Shown here: piece by piece, positions 21,976 through 33,878 of the stretch
How positions within the stretch are numbered: the first letter of the stretch is position 1
Layout of the letters: each line of letters starts with the position of its first letter
From: Tuctoria greenei
Lineage: Eukaryota; Streptophyta; Magnoliopsida; Poales; Poaceae
DNA length: 64,000 nt
Assembly: GCA_036927565.1 (NCBI GenBank)
Contig: JAYESD010000005.1
Coordinates: forward strand, 96,388,301 to 96,452,300
Reading direction: 5' to 3'
The notes under the pieces: generated by a model
Seen by the model: the letters and a program-made list of their open reading frames with translations, nothing else
The model's database searches: none
What the model was told of the DNA's origin: nothing
Program-made: the position numbers and the translations under genes

Positions 21976-22801
21976 GATAAAATCACGAACATGTCGGTAA
22001 AGTGGTACAACCTCTGCAGAGTGTTAAAAAAACTATCATGATAGCCGTGCTCCCGATTATGAGCACCTGGGCAACTTACATGATTAGAGTGGAACTTGGC
22101 ATTTGGGATGGTATGGTTATCGTTGGGTTATGGTTTGGTTTTGGTTATTGGTTATGGTTTTGGATATTGATAAGTGGTCATGGTTAATGATGATGGTAAG
22201 AATTTGGCAATTGGATGAATAATTATGGATGGATGTGATATAATGATAATTGATGGTATTGAACTCATTATTGGTAATTACTGGGATATGATGGTACTAA
22301 TTCACATAGACATTGTAGGATGCTTTCTTTACATGTTTTAAATGTACTTTTCAGCAAATAGCCATTATTTATTATTGATTCCTTGTTTAAGATACATGCC
22401 ATTATTTTCCCATACTTGCTAATTACGACATGTGTTCACCCTTGTAATTCCCTCACCAACAGTTTCAGGTGATGTTTGGGAGTTCCTGAGGATAATGCGG
22501 AGTACTAGGCTGTATGCTGCCATCGACTTGCCTGTGGTGTTGCTTGGAACCGCACTACCCTATTTGATTAGCTTTGCTCAGTTTGCTTTTAGTTTAGATT
22601 ATTTCCACTACAAAACTTATTAATAATGATCATTAGAGCTTGTAAATTGAGGATTACTTGAATATTGTAATAAAAGTAGTTAATTAACTTGTGATGTGGT
22701 AATTATTTTATATCATTTGTGAAGCACTCGTGTATATGTGTTGAACATCCTTTGCACACATATGTGTCGCACTTGGTTCACTTTCGGAACCGAGTGTCAC
22801 A
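21976..22801 (+). repeat. Element D 5' LTR (start missing)
   Basis: It ends CCGAGTGTCACA. It is the inverted counterpart of 19609-20405 and the direct counterpart of 23289-23532 over its last 245 bases. Confidence 0.85.
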
Positions 22802-22804
22802 AAT

Positions 22805-22817
22805 TAGTATCAGAGCC
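22805..22817 (+). other. Element D primer-binding site
   Basis: TAGTATCAGAGCC follows the LTR end. It differs by one base from the initiator-Met primer site used by element C. Confidence 0.7.
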
Positions 22818-23192
22818 ACAGATTTGACCGTAGGATGCAGCCTAGGTAGAATGGACACTTTAGAGGACATAGGAACACTTAGGGAACGTTGTGGTTTGTT
22901 TGGTGTGCTGATTGCTATGTAATGTTTGCTTGTGTGCTTGTGTGCTTGGTAGAGGATTGTGGAGTGCTTTGGCACTTGCCACATCCATATAGCCTAGTAT
23001 AGGTAGTAGCTTATTTCATATCCCTTGATGCATATAGTTGGAAATTCGTTCTATCTCTCTTTTCTATCTCGCTCAACCTCTACATCAATGAAAAATGGAC
23101 ACAACTAAAAGATCACTGTTCCAAACGAAGTTGTATTGAAGATGAGAACAAATTTTAATATGTCCAAAAGTAAGTTTCAAAATAAGGGGGTA

Positions 23193-23288
23193 GAATTCCT
23201 CGCCAACCTGATTGTTTTGGATTCAAAAGGATCGGGCATGACACTTGGAACGGATTGGCTACAGAAACACGATGGAGTAATTCAGTGT
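23193..23288 (+). pseudogene. Element D protease fragment
   Basis: About 32 codons read FLANLIVLDSKGSGMTLGTD and then WLQKHDGVIQCA, matching the protease block of element C (LIVLDSRGLN, WLRKHNAITECA). Deletions on both sides leave it isolated between the leader and the 3' LTR. Confidence 0.75.
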
Positions 23289-23532
23289 GCCCTATTTGCT
23301 TAGCTTTGCTTAGTTTGCTTAGTTTAGATTATTTCCGCTGCAAAACTTATTAATAATGATCATTAGAGCTTGTAAATTGAGGATTATTTGAATATTGTAA
23401 TAAAAATGCTTAATTAACTTGTGATGTGGTAATTTTCTGTATATCGTTTGTGAAGAACTCGTGTATGTGTGTTGAACATCCTGGGCACACATATACGTCG
23501 CACTTGGTTCACTTTCATAAACGGGTGTCACA
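23289..23532 (+). repeat. Element D 3' LTR remnant
   Basis: Only the last 245 bases of the LTR remain, from CTATTTGCTTAGC to GGGTGTCACA. They match 22557-22801. Confidence 0.8.
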
Positions 23533-25567
23533 CATAGCCATCATGTCCACCTTGCTAACTGGTGTGCATGCCAAGCTAAGGGAACTAGAGCATTCTTCAA
23601 TCTCCCCTTGAGTGTAGACCATATTCTCATCCATGATGATTGAGAATAGGACTCCTTCAGCTCTAGCATGAATGTGGTCACGAATTGGTGCGGCCAACCT
23701 ATGACATGAGTGTTGGATGAAGAGCCAACTATCCACCCCATGATGGAGGCAAACCAAGAAGAATTATTGGAGCCTCCCCAAGCTTGGGGATGGATGACTT
23801 TGGCTCCTACTGGAAGCTGAAATTCTTTTGCAAAAGGCGATGATGTTCCCTAGCAGATATTTGTTGAAGTACGCCATGAAGCATTTTGCAGTTGAGCACT
23901 TGTGTCCTCGTTGGCTATCCAATGAAATGATTTAGCCAACACTACCATGTTTTCACACAAAAGGAGAAAACAAACAAGGGTAATCCTGTCTAATAACTAT
24001 TAGTACCTATAGCTTAATCATAAGTGATAGCTCTCCTTCACTTCCTTTGCCTTCCACGGCAACGGCACCAGCAATGCTTGTTGACGTTTTTAACATCACG
24101 GATCATCTCTAGTAAAAGATGAGGTCTGCAAGGACACGGAAACTTTCGTGTACCATTTGACCCAAGAGTATTCCCAAGGGTATCGTATTTATCCCAAAGG
24201 AAGGCAATGGCGTAAATTAGACCCTATTCTTATGATCATGCTATGGGATACTAATCAATTATCAAGACATGGGTAAGTTGATAGTATGGGTAGTGTGAAA
24301 CACACCTAAGGAATCTATTCTAAGGGGTAATTAGGTCCTAATGGAGATTAGACTAAGAGTTCAGGAGTTACTCCTCCAATGTTTCTAATATACATATACA
24401 TAGCCTAGGTTAGATACTAATGAGCATGTCAATGGTGGATACTTATGCTAAGTTGTTCAACATATCGGGCACAACTTTACCCCTAGCAATATTAGGACGA
24501 CTCCCGCCAACAGCCTGTGGTATTGCCAAACGTGGAGGGTTTAAAAGGATAGATAGGGCTGTCACCAGCTGTTGCCTATCTCTTCAATCCGTGGGTCTAC
24601 GAGACATCCAACGTTACTTAACTATCCTAACACCATGCTAGCATATTAAGTAAATACCTTAACAGTCATGACACAAGCCATCTTAAGGCAGTGACTAACC
24701 TACACATCGTTGAAGCAATGTTGAGACATAGCATAAGTTATTCATATCAACGTGATCATATCATAACTAATTAGATTATAGTGGTGGTTTGTATTGTTTA
24801 TGATGATAGATTAAGAGTGATATGGAATAATCATAAAGACTACTCCTACCACATACATGGACTCCACAATCAAACAAGAGACGCTTCATCCAAGTATATG
24901 AATAAAAGAAGACTAGAGATAATATCTTTATTATGCATAAAGTCACACCATTCCTAGTTTGGGCTTTGGACTAGAGGCTCTCCTCCCTATAGCCTAACTC
25001 CACTAAGAACTAAGAGAACTAGTGTATACAATAGAATGATGCTCAAGCGGTGTGTGTTGAAGTGAGAGATCCTATTTATTGCTTGGATAAGGGTCGATTT
25101 CTCCAACCAAATGTGAGGTAATCAGTCATCAACAACTTCTTCAAGCCGGGAGCAGACAACACGTGGAAGGTGACCAAGTTTAGCGCGAATATCAGGTCGG
25201 CCGACTAGGGCGGTCGACCGACCATGTCACAGCTCCAAATGGGCCGTGCTTTCCCCAAGTGGCTTCCAGGTGGGTCCCATGGACTGATATAGGGTGTACA
25301 CCATTAGATGGCCTTGGATGCTTCTGTTTGTGGGCCATTTGATCCATTTGATGCCACATGTCATCGCCTGATTGGTTGGGATGATACTCTATTAGACCCA
25401 TCCCCTTGTTTCACCTCAAATTTTTATAAAATATCCGCATGCACCAATTTCTCCATGTACATGTTGAACTATGTTATCTGTAACTATAATGTGTGTGAGA
25501 AATATTCATTCCTTCACATAATTGAGTTATATTGACAATCAAAATTGGTATATAATGACCGTCAACA
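23533..25567 (-). mobile_element. G1: tRNA-Asp-primed LTR retroelement fragment
   Basis: On the minus strand a complete LTR of 1493 bases (25567 to 24075, TGTTGACGG to CAACAAGCA) is followed by a spacer of four bases and a primer-binding site. After that come about 500 bases of leader with a short gag-like frame (HPQAWGGSNNSSWFASIMGW). The primer site fits plant tRNA-Asp, as in Athila-like elements. Pol and the second LTR are absent. The leader holds the 14-base palindrome CCCCAAGCTTGGGG at 23776-23789, shared with G2. Confidence 0.72.
24050..24070 (-). other. G1 primer-binding site (tRNA-Asp type)
   Basis: On the minus strand TGGTGCCGTTGCCGTGGAAG lies four bases from the LTR end. It differs slightly from the TGGCGCCGTTGCCGGGGA expected for tRNA-Asp. 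Confidence 0.65.
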
Positions 25568-25655
25568 AAACCCTTGTGCCTTCATTTGCTTGTTATGACC
25601 TCTATTCCCTTCCAGGTGAAGCAGGTGCATTGGGAACACTGTAGGCTGCGGGCTT

Positions 25656-26787
25656 CTAAGGTTTGAGACTGGCATGCTCAACAACCTTGAGAAACACAAG
25701 GCCGGTTACATTCTTAATCATGTACATGATGTATGGCGCATAGCCATAAGACCTATTGGGAGAGATTGAGATGTTCAAAATGTCATTGTAAATATACTCA
25801 AAGACATTGAAGGTCCTTCTCTTGCTTATCACTTTCATCAAAGTCCTTTGTGTTCCTTGAATTGTCCCTGCATCTCCATCCTTTGGAGAAATAGTCTTCC
25901 ATAAACTCCAGTTAAGCACCGAAAAGAATGGCTTCATGTACTTTGTGGTAGGTGGCTTGTATGGCATTCTTGTATCATAGAGGAATGCGAGCTCATCCTT
26001 CTCCAAAGGATTCAGGTTGTGAATCACAATCTCATTTTCCAAAGTATATTTATGATGGAGTATCCTGGTAAACTCCTCATACATGACACTGTATTTGGAT
26101 CCATGTGTCATCCAAGTAATTCCTTCCTTATCATCACCCGAGAAGTAGAGGGTGGAATAGAATTGGGTGATATCTTCATTGTTGCAATTGAATTCGAAGG
26201 ATAGAAGATCTTTCAGACCATGTCTCTAAAAAGCCTCTAAGACTTCATGTTAGGCCTGACTGTTCTTGGATTACATACATGTCCATCTACCCAATAGATC
26301 ACCACAACTGGATTTCTCATCCTCCTGTACACATGTTCATAATAATCTGCATGGGTGTGACTCCAAAATATTGGGTCAGCCGCTCGCTTTGTCTGCTCAA
26401 AGACTTTGATCTTCCTCAGTTTATCAGTCAAGTCATTTCCTTTGCCTAAGAAACTGTCTTCAGAGGGTTGTCTATTTCGCTGCAAAGTGACTTCATCTTT
26501 AGTAAGCCAATGGGTCCACTTGCAAGTCCCTTGCCCTTGCTAGTGCTTCTTCTTGGAGCCGTTGAGCTAGCACCGGAACCATCCTTGCTTGATGCCTTCT
26601 TCACTACCACCTTCCTCTTTCTGGGAAGCACGAAATCAAGGGGAGAATCATTGGAATCAAAGTCATGTTGCTTCTTGCTTCTCAAATCTTTTGCCCTGGC
26701 GACTCTCTCATGATCACATTTTGTCTTCGTGGTCAAACATGCTATCATCCAATGCGGACGACATCGTGCCTGACATAAGGAGTACAA
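25656..26787 (-). pseudogene. gag-like retroelement ORF (plant transposon protein type)
   Basis: The minus-strand protein begins near 26766 (MSSALDDSMFDHEDKM). It shifts frame into a basic stretch (LPRKRKVVVKKASSKDGSGA) and shifts again at about 26465 into KRAADPIFWSHTHADYYEHV. A stop near 26210 precedes HGLKDLLSFEFNCNNEDITQ, FYSTLYFSGDD and WMTHGSKYSVMYEEFTRIL. It ends SYGYAPYIMYMIKNVTG at 25656. The ITQFYSTLYF and WMTHGSKYSV blocks are those of grass proteins annotated as putative plant transposon protein, usually gag or extra ORFs of gypsy elements. It is not part of the copia element next door. Two frameshifts and a stop make it a pseudogene. The family is certain only in outline. Confidence 0.65.
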
Positions 26788-26799
26788 GGTGTGGTAAGA

Positions 26800-27725
26800 G
26801 AAATGAGAAGTAGACTTTGTGGAGATAAGAATTTAGAGGTTCAGACTGTCAAGGGGCCAGACTTGTCCGATTTTAGGGTGCGGACTTGTCCGGAGCACCA
26901 AACTTGTCCGCACGATGGATCTAACTAGTACGGTTTCACTGTATGAACCCTAACTTCTTATTTCAACAAATCTGACCAAGATTTATGCAAAGTGGTGGAA
27001 GGACAATAGGAATACATATAGCAACGCAGCGTATACCCTAGGAATCCAGAAGAGTGAGCAAGACTTGATAAAAGAGAAGAACTAGGGTTAGGGATTCATT
27101 TATACTGAAATAGAAGATTCGATGATGAAGGTCCGAAGCAAGGTCCGGATTAGTCCGGAAGAGGGTGCTTCACGCCGAGGGGAAGGATTTTCGTGGAGGA
27201 ACCTTCAATTTTGGTGGCTACAAGTGGAAATTGTCTTGGGAGCTCGATTTTGAGGAGAGAAAGTGTAATGGTGATTGTGAGGAGGAAGAAGAGAGGTCAT
27301 GGTGGCGGGCTAAAGTTAAGCCCTACAGTAGCGGACTAGTCTGCACAAGGACCGGACTAGTTAGGTACGCCGGACCAGAGTCGGACGAGTCACTAGCAAC
27401 GGACTAGTCCGGTGCCGACCACATACTAGCCCGGGTCGGCTTGATAGAATTGAGTCAGAACAAAGTGATTTTTTGGATTATGATCTCATATTGATCTAAA
27501 GGACATCATTTCATAAATAATCTTGATGAATATGACCAGTAAGCAATCAACAATCATACAATGGCCTTAATTCATCAAGATTCAATAATTAAAATAGATT
27601 TCGAGAGAAAATTGAGATAAGGGATGAATTTTCGCAAAATAATTATACTTTGAAGAACCATTTAGGTATGCAGTATTTCAAGCCACATTTCGAGCGTCAA
27701 GTATATTTAATTCATTTCTAAGCTC
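26800..27725. other. Non-coding block with GGACTAGTCC-type motifs
   Basis: No gene was recognised. The block has at least nine copies of motifs such as CGGACTTGTCCGG, GGATTAGTCCGG and GGACTAGTCCGG (26859-26910, 27140-27160, 27330-27415). The same motifs fill the U3 of element C. It may be LTR or leader of the gag-like element at 25656-26787. The stretch 27440-27725 is AT-rich and may include the 3' untranslated part of the copia element. Confidence 0.4.
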
Positions 27726-27731
27726 GCAAAA

Positions 27732-28990
27732 TCACTTTTCATCTAATGGCTTGGTGAAAATGTCGGCTAATTGTTTTTCAGTTCCAACATGTGAGATTAC
27801 TACATCACCTTTTAGTGAATGGCCTCTTAGAAAATGATGATGTATATTTATGTGTTTGGTTCTTGAATGCTCTACTGGATTGTGTGCAATTTTAATAGAA
27901 CTTTCATTATCACATAGGAGTGGAATACGGTTCAGATTGTAACTATAATTTCTTAGAGTCTGTTGCATCCGGCTGCAAAATACTCCGCTTTGGCTGTGGA
28001 AAGGGCAATGGAATTTTGATTTTTTGAGGACCATGAAACTAAGGATCTGCCAAGAAATTGGCAGGTTCTAGAGGTGCTTTTTCTATCGACTTTGCAGCCA
28101 GCATAGTCGGCATCAGAATATCGTATAAGGTTACACTTGGATCCTTTTGGATACCAAAGGCCCATGTTGGTTGTGTGAACAAGGTATCTAAAGATTATTT
28201 TTACAGTTGTTAAATGACACTCTTTAGGTGCGGCATGGAACCTTGCACACATACAAACACTTAGCATGATATGAAGCCTAGATGCACTTAAATAAAGCAG
28301 TGAACCTATCATAGATCGATATACCTTTTGATCCACATCTGGACCATCTTTGTTGAGGTTGAGATGTCCATTAGTTGCCATGGGTGTCTTGATGGGCTTG
28401 GCTTTGTCCATATTGAACTTTTTGAGGATGTCATGTGTGTACATGGATTGGTAGATAAAAGTGCCTTCTTTTAGTTGCTTCACTTAGAATTTCAAAAAGA
28501 CCTTCAATTCGCTCATCATAGACATTTGGAATCTGTATGTCATAATTTTACTGAATTCCACACAAAAAGATTCATTAGTAGATCCAATAATGATGTCATC
28601 ATCATAAATATGACAAACGAATAAATGACTATCAAAACGCTTTGTAAACAATATATAATCAGCTTTTCCTATTTTAAAACCATTTTGAGTGACAAAGTCC
28701 CTAAGGCACTCATACCAAGCTCTGGGAGCTTGTTTGAGGGCATAGAGAGCCTTACACAGTTTGTACACATGGTTGGGGTACTCATGGTCTTCAAAACCTA
28801 GTGGCTGCTCCACATACACCTCTTCCTTGATAGGAACATTGAGGAATGCGCTTTTGATGTCCATTTTATACAGCTTATAATCATGGTGAGTAGCATAGGC
28901 TAATAAAATTCGAACGGACTCAAGTGTAGCTACAGGAGCAAAGGTCTCATCGAAATCCAATCCTTCGACTTGTGAGTAACCTTTGACCAT
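27732..28990 (-). pseudogene. copia reverse transcriptase and RNase H
   Basis: The RT blocks read GYSQVEGLDFDETFAPVATL, YKMDIKSAFLNVPIKEEVYV and LCKALYALKQAPRAWYE. The active site is CHIYDDDIIIGSTN, where copia elements normally have YVDD, so Val has become Asp. A stop near 28484 precedes QLKEGTFIYQ. RNase H shows RYSDADYAGCKVDRKSTSRT, ALSTAKAEYFAAG, CDNESSIKIAHNPVEHSRTK and HVGTEKQLADIFTKPLDEK. A frame change lies near 27960. It would copy the element RNA into DNA. Confidence 0.88.
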
Positions 28991-28993
28991 AAG

Positions 28994-30185
28994 TCATGCT
29001 TTGTTTCTCCTTACTACTCCGTGTTCATCTTGCTTGTTCTTAAAGACCCATTTGGTGCACATGATATTTGTCGTTGGTCTTTCCACAAGCTCCCACACTA
29101 CATTTCTTTTGAAGTTGTTCAGCTCCTCTTGCATGGTGATCAACCAATCCGTACCTTTTAATGCTTCATCAACCCTGTATGGTTTTAGAAATGAGACAAA
29201 AGAGTAATCTTGATGGAAGTTAGCAATATAAGATCTAGTAGTTACTCCCTTTACAGTATCTCCGATGATGTTGTCGACGGGATAGTCTCTTTGTATACTC
29301 TTATCTACTATTGGGTGAGGTACTTGTGAGGTCATTTGCTCTTCATCGTCTTTATTTTCATTGTCTCCCCGTAGATCATTGCTTCCATGATCATCTTGAC
29401 CATCTTGAGCCAGCTGATGTTGATATTGTGCAGAAACTCCCCCTTGATCATTGCTCTCTGATTGAGGTACATCTTTAGCACTTGAGTCTTGTGATTGCTC
29501 TTGAGGTCGAATATCACCAAGTGCAAACCTCCTCAACGCTTGACATGGAGCTTCTTCTTGATCTAGCACACACTTATCAACTTGCTCCAGTTGGGAGCCA
29601 TTAGTTTCATCAAACACCACATGACTTGCCACTTCAACAATGCTAGAGATTTTGTTGAAAACACGATAGGCATAGGCGTTTGAATCATAACCGAGCAAGA
29701 ACCCTTCATCAGATTTCGAAGCAAAATTTGAAGTCCTAGGTTTCTTGTTCAAAATATAGCATTTACTCCCAAATACTCTAAAATATGTAACATTTAGTTT
29801 GTTACGTGTTAGGAGCTCATATGGCGTCTTCTTCAGAAGTCGATGAAGATATAACCGGTTATTGGCGTGACAAGCGGTGTTTACCGCTTCTGCCCAAACC
29901 AGTCTGAAGTCTTGTATTCATCTAGCATTGTTCTCGCCATCTTGTTGAGGGGAATAGAGTGTCGAGAACTCATGTTTTATTCCTTCTTCATCCATGTACT
30001 CCTCAACTTAATTAGGATTCCTTGGATCTCTGATTTATCATACAAAAAAATACACAGGTAAATCTAGAAAAAACATCAACAATAACCAAACCGCATTTGG
30101 TATTGCTGATGGTCATTATATACCTATTTTGACCGTCAATATTGTATGGACCGGGTCCACACATTCCAGGAATTGCAGAGGGTAG
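28994..30185 (-). pseudogene. copia integrase (degenerate)
   Basis: Near 30180-30030 the core start is recognisable (GPYNIDGQNRYIM, VDVFSRFTCVFF), with an apparent small internal disorder. The middle (29770-30010) is full of stops but keeps traces of the RVFGSKC-type block. From 29752 the C-terminal part is open: FASKSDEGFLLGYDSNAYAY, VVFDETNGSQLEQVD, then an acidic linker to the RT. The linker ends in TNIMCTKWVFKNKQDEHGVV, the usual copia block that opens the RT region. Confidence 0.75.
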
Positions 30186-33100
30186 TGTCGTGCGATGCGG
30201 CACCCAACATCACACACGAAATGAATATGACAAAATACAAATCTTTATTTATATAAACAACAGAAGTCTTTTACAATACTTAACGTACAGTGGAAGAATA
30301 TACTCATAGCTAAACTCTCAGCCTAGCTATGCAAAAGTACAGCCGTCCAGCCCATTGAAGCTGCACACTAGCCACACAGAAATTTATGGCAGCGTGTAGA
30401 GCTCCCACTCGGCGGTATTCCGCGACGGGGGCATCGCCTCATCCTTGGGACCTTCCTCATACGTCTCACCTGCAAACAACTTAATATAGAAACCATGAGC
30501 ATGAAGGCTCAGCAAGACTTAACCGCCTCACCTAAACATGGAACTCTATATGCAAGGATACTTAACATAGGCATAGATATTGTAGTAAATGACTCGCCTA
30601 CATGTTGATCCTTTATTTTCAAGTTATTAACAGCAGCTTACAAGTTTAATAAAGTAACTTTAGTGATCATATTTGACAGCAACCAAAGTTTCAAAACAAT
30701 TATAATTAAATACGTCGTATTCTCCTGACTTCTTCAGTATTTACTACGTCACAGCACAATGAACAAGCGGTACTCAAATAACCGTGAGGGACGGTGATTG
30801 CAATCAGGACACACCCGAATAACACGTCACGTACACCCGTTCCTAAGGAGCGTGTCATGCTCCTCACCACGTCATATGCAGCAACCTTTCACAAGAGAAC
30901 TCAAACGCCAAACAGGTTCAACCATCGCGGTCACAAGGTTCCCGCACGGAGTGTATCTGTTCCCGCCGGCGAATTTACACCTTACTATCCTTAGCCAACC
31001 CCTATCAACAATGGGCTATGCCTTGACATCCAAGTTATCTAGTTACATCGGTTTCCTAGGTTCCACATGCCCAGTATGCATCTGGTACTATTCAAACTTG
31101 TCTAGCAAGGCCGCGCACAGATCGGTCATCAATCGACTGAAGCAGGGTTACGCACATGAGACCACGTCTCGCTGCATCCTACCCGCTGCTCGATTTCAAT
31201 TTCACATTTCTAAACCCTCTTTGATTCAATTCATTCTGTGTGATAAAATCCTATCTCACAAGTAGATTCCAACTACTCGACTTCTACCGGATTCCTATGA
31301 ACGTTAGCATAGTATTTTATACTTGTCCGACTGTAGACCTACCCAATACTCCATGGGATTTGTGGATCATGCAAGTGGAGTAACAAGCACCTTAGCCCTA
31401 ATGCACAAAATCATGCGAAGCATAAGTGATACAAATATAAACTTTGAAATAGCACTTAAATGCAAACTGGGGCTTGCCTGGCTGTGAGTCAGAGGGGAAG
31501 TTAGCTTCTAGAAGTAGAGTCCCCAAGGGCTCTGGGTCCTCCTCGATATCGTTCACTATATGATATGCAATATATAAAGTACATGAGTGATAATGAAATT
31601 ATAAAAAAGATCTTATAAACATTGATCAGGTATGTAAAAATTTTAATTGGCTTTGGGATTTTTACAGTGGACACTAGGTTCTATGGGGAAGGTCTGGACC
31701 AAAAACTGGAGATGTTCAAGGAAGCTTGTTGTCTCTAAAATTCCAACAATAAAAGGCTTATTTGAATTTTGGTTTAACTTCTGGAGCTTTGTCATGGTTA
31801 ACTAGTGATGATCATGGTAGAGGAGGTTCTTCTGGTTCTATGAAAATATATTTCATAATTTTCTAACCTTCCTACAGGGGGAAATTTATTTTACAAATTT
31901 GGGGAAAAAGCTGAAAATGGTTTTGTACTTTTCTTAGTTTTCAACTACATAGAGATTTGGAACACTGATCATCCTAGTAAATGAAGTTCAATGAACTTGA
32001 AATTTTTACTGTAGATAAAGTGTATTTTTATGAGTATTCTGGACATAATTGGGAATTTTCCAATTAACACAACAGGGTTAATTAATTTCCAGAGAATTAA
32101 CTCAAAGGAATTAATTATGAAAATTCTATGAGTTTCGTGTCCAACAAATTGTACCACTGCCAAGTTGAGAACAAGATGAGTCTACAAGAATTTATTTGGA
32201 ATTTTTTGAGCAAATATACTAGGAGTATGGATTTTAGAAGTTTGATTGAAATATGGAATTATTTTCCAATTGGAAAGTTTAAATAAATCAGCCCGGTCCC
32301 ACTCATTTAAAATGGGCCAATTAGAGCTGGGCCGCACCGAGGGCCACGGGGTTAACCTGTACAGCCGTACCGGATCCGAAGGCCACAGCAGATCCTTCTC
32401 TCGCCGAGCGACTAACATGTAGGGCCCGCCAGTCTTTGTCTACCTCGGGACGCGGCGGCGTTCCTCGCTGGAACCGTGGCGGCGCTCCACCAGGCTTTCT
32501 GCGTCGACCTCCTCTCGGCACGGCTCTGGCCGCCTGACCCTAGAATTGGCCGCGCAACACGATGGTGAGGTCCAATCGCGGCGGCGATGGCCAAAGATGG
32601 CGATGCGACGACGGCGGCGGCGGCTAGGGTTTCGGCTATGTCGAACTAGCTCGGAATGGCTCAAGCACATCGGGAAAAAGCTTGGAATGTTCCTGGGAGC
32701 ATGAGGATGATGATTTGGAGGTGCAAACGGGGCGGACCGATGGATATTTATTGGCGGCCGCGAAAACTCGAAATCCGACCTCGTCTCTCGATGACTTCTC
32801 TTCATTTTTTGGTGAGATGGTGCGCCGGCACGTAGAAACATAATTAAACCGATGATCTAGTGACCTCGGTATGAACTAGTCACAGTGAAACTCGATATAC
32901 GGAAGCTAGGAGGCACTATAGGGGCTGATACTTCACCAGAAGCATCTATGTACCTTTGCACGCCTTATTGCATCAAGAAAGGAGACGAGAACTTGCTTGT
33001 ATTAGCTTGTCTTCGTGGAGCAGGGAGCTCACCGGTGGCTTCACCGGTAAGCTCAGGAAAAACTTTAAAATACCACACCAATAAGTAGTGAATCAAGCAA

Positions 33101-33878
33101 GCAAGGTGACATGAAGGAAGAGCGCCAAGTTGCGCTACCTTTTTCTGTTGGGAGCACGGCGAAAGCTGGCTTCATTTGGCCGGCAAGTCAAGCGACGGGA
33201 AGGCAGTGCGGTTTTGTTTTTGCGGCGAGTAAAGAAGTAACAGCGGTGTGTGGGATGACTATGGCTGACGAGACACGAGGGGAGGCGTCTAAATTCAGTC
33301 TGTGTGCCACGGAGCTGCTTGCTTTGCATGCCTAGTCGCAGTGGCGAGTTTTGCCAACGTTGAAGCGCGGGGACAGCCGTAAACAGAGCATTCAGTCGGT
33401 TCCATTGAGTGGGAGAGGCTGACAGTGGGTCCACTGCCCTTTTCATCCCAATCCTTCTCTGGAACTTCAATTCTTCCACCTAAACATGTCAAAAAATGCT
33501 AGATTTTTGTGGAGAGGCCAATCCAAACATGGAGATTAAGATTCTGAAATTGGATTTCAAATTTGGACAGGTTTCATGTGAAATTCAAATTCAAATTAGA
33601 ATTTGAATATAATTCAATGTACCAATTGAATTAAATAGAATCAGTGCTCCAAATATTATGAAAGTTTGCAGGGGTGCTATTTAGAATATTCGGAAGCTAC
33701 TGACAAACTCAGATTTTTATTTTCGCAAACTTTGAACAGGAGCTAAATTTGAATTTTTGAAACCCTTCTATTGAAGTTTGAATTGGTTTAATTTCCCAAT
33801 TGCCATTTGATTTCTTTTCCCCATTCAAATTTTACTTTTCCTTTCTTAACTTTGCACCTTGAAATTAGGGCTTTTACA
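30186..33878 (-). repeat. Solo LTR K, about 3.7 kb, gypsy type
   Basis: Plus-strand ends are TGTCGTGCGATGCGGCACCC and GGGCTTTTACA, so TG and CA termini are present. The minus strand holds an AATAAATA promoter-like motif near 32750, followed by CGAAACCCTAGCC and a GC-rich R/U5 start (32440-32740). The U3 side (33480-33870) is AT-rich with AAATTCAAATT repeats. No internal region or partner LTR exists in the window. The left flank is copia integrase (ggtag, 30181-30185). The right flank is the G2 LTR (aatat, 33879-33883), so there is no target duplication. Confidence 0.65.

Larger units (their letters stand above)
21976..23532 (+). mobile_element. Element D: rearranged Tekay-like remnant
   Basis: A plus-strand relative of element C. 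It consists of a 5'-truncated LTR (21976-22801), a primer-binding site (22805-22817), a short leader and gag-side remnant, a protease scrap (23193-23288) and a 3' LTR remnant (23289-23532). Nearly all of gag and all of pol are deleted. Its LTR is the same family as that of element C, but in opposite orientation and joined to it at about 21975. Confidence 0.8.
27730..30185 (-). mobile_element. Truncated Ty1/copia element (SIRE/Maximus-like)
   Basis: The minus-strand order integrase, RT, RNase H defines a Ty1/copia element. Gag, protease and both LTRs are missing. The 5' side is cut at 30185 by the LTR starting at 30186. The RNase H wording (CKVDRKSTS, TCQFLGRSLVSW) and the RT wording are closest to SIRE/Maximus elements as I know them. 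Confidence 0.8.
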
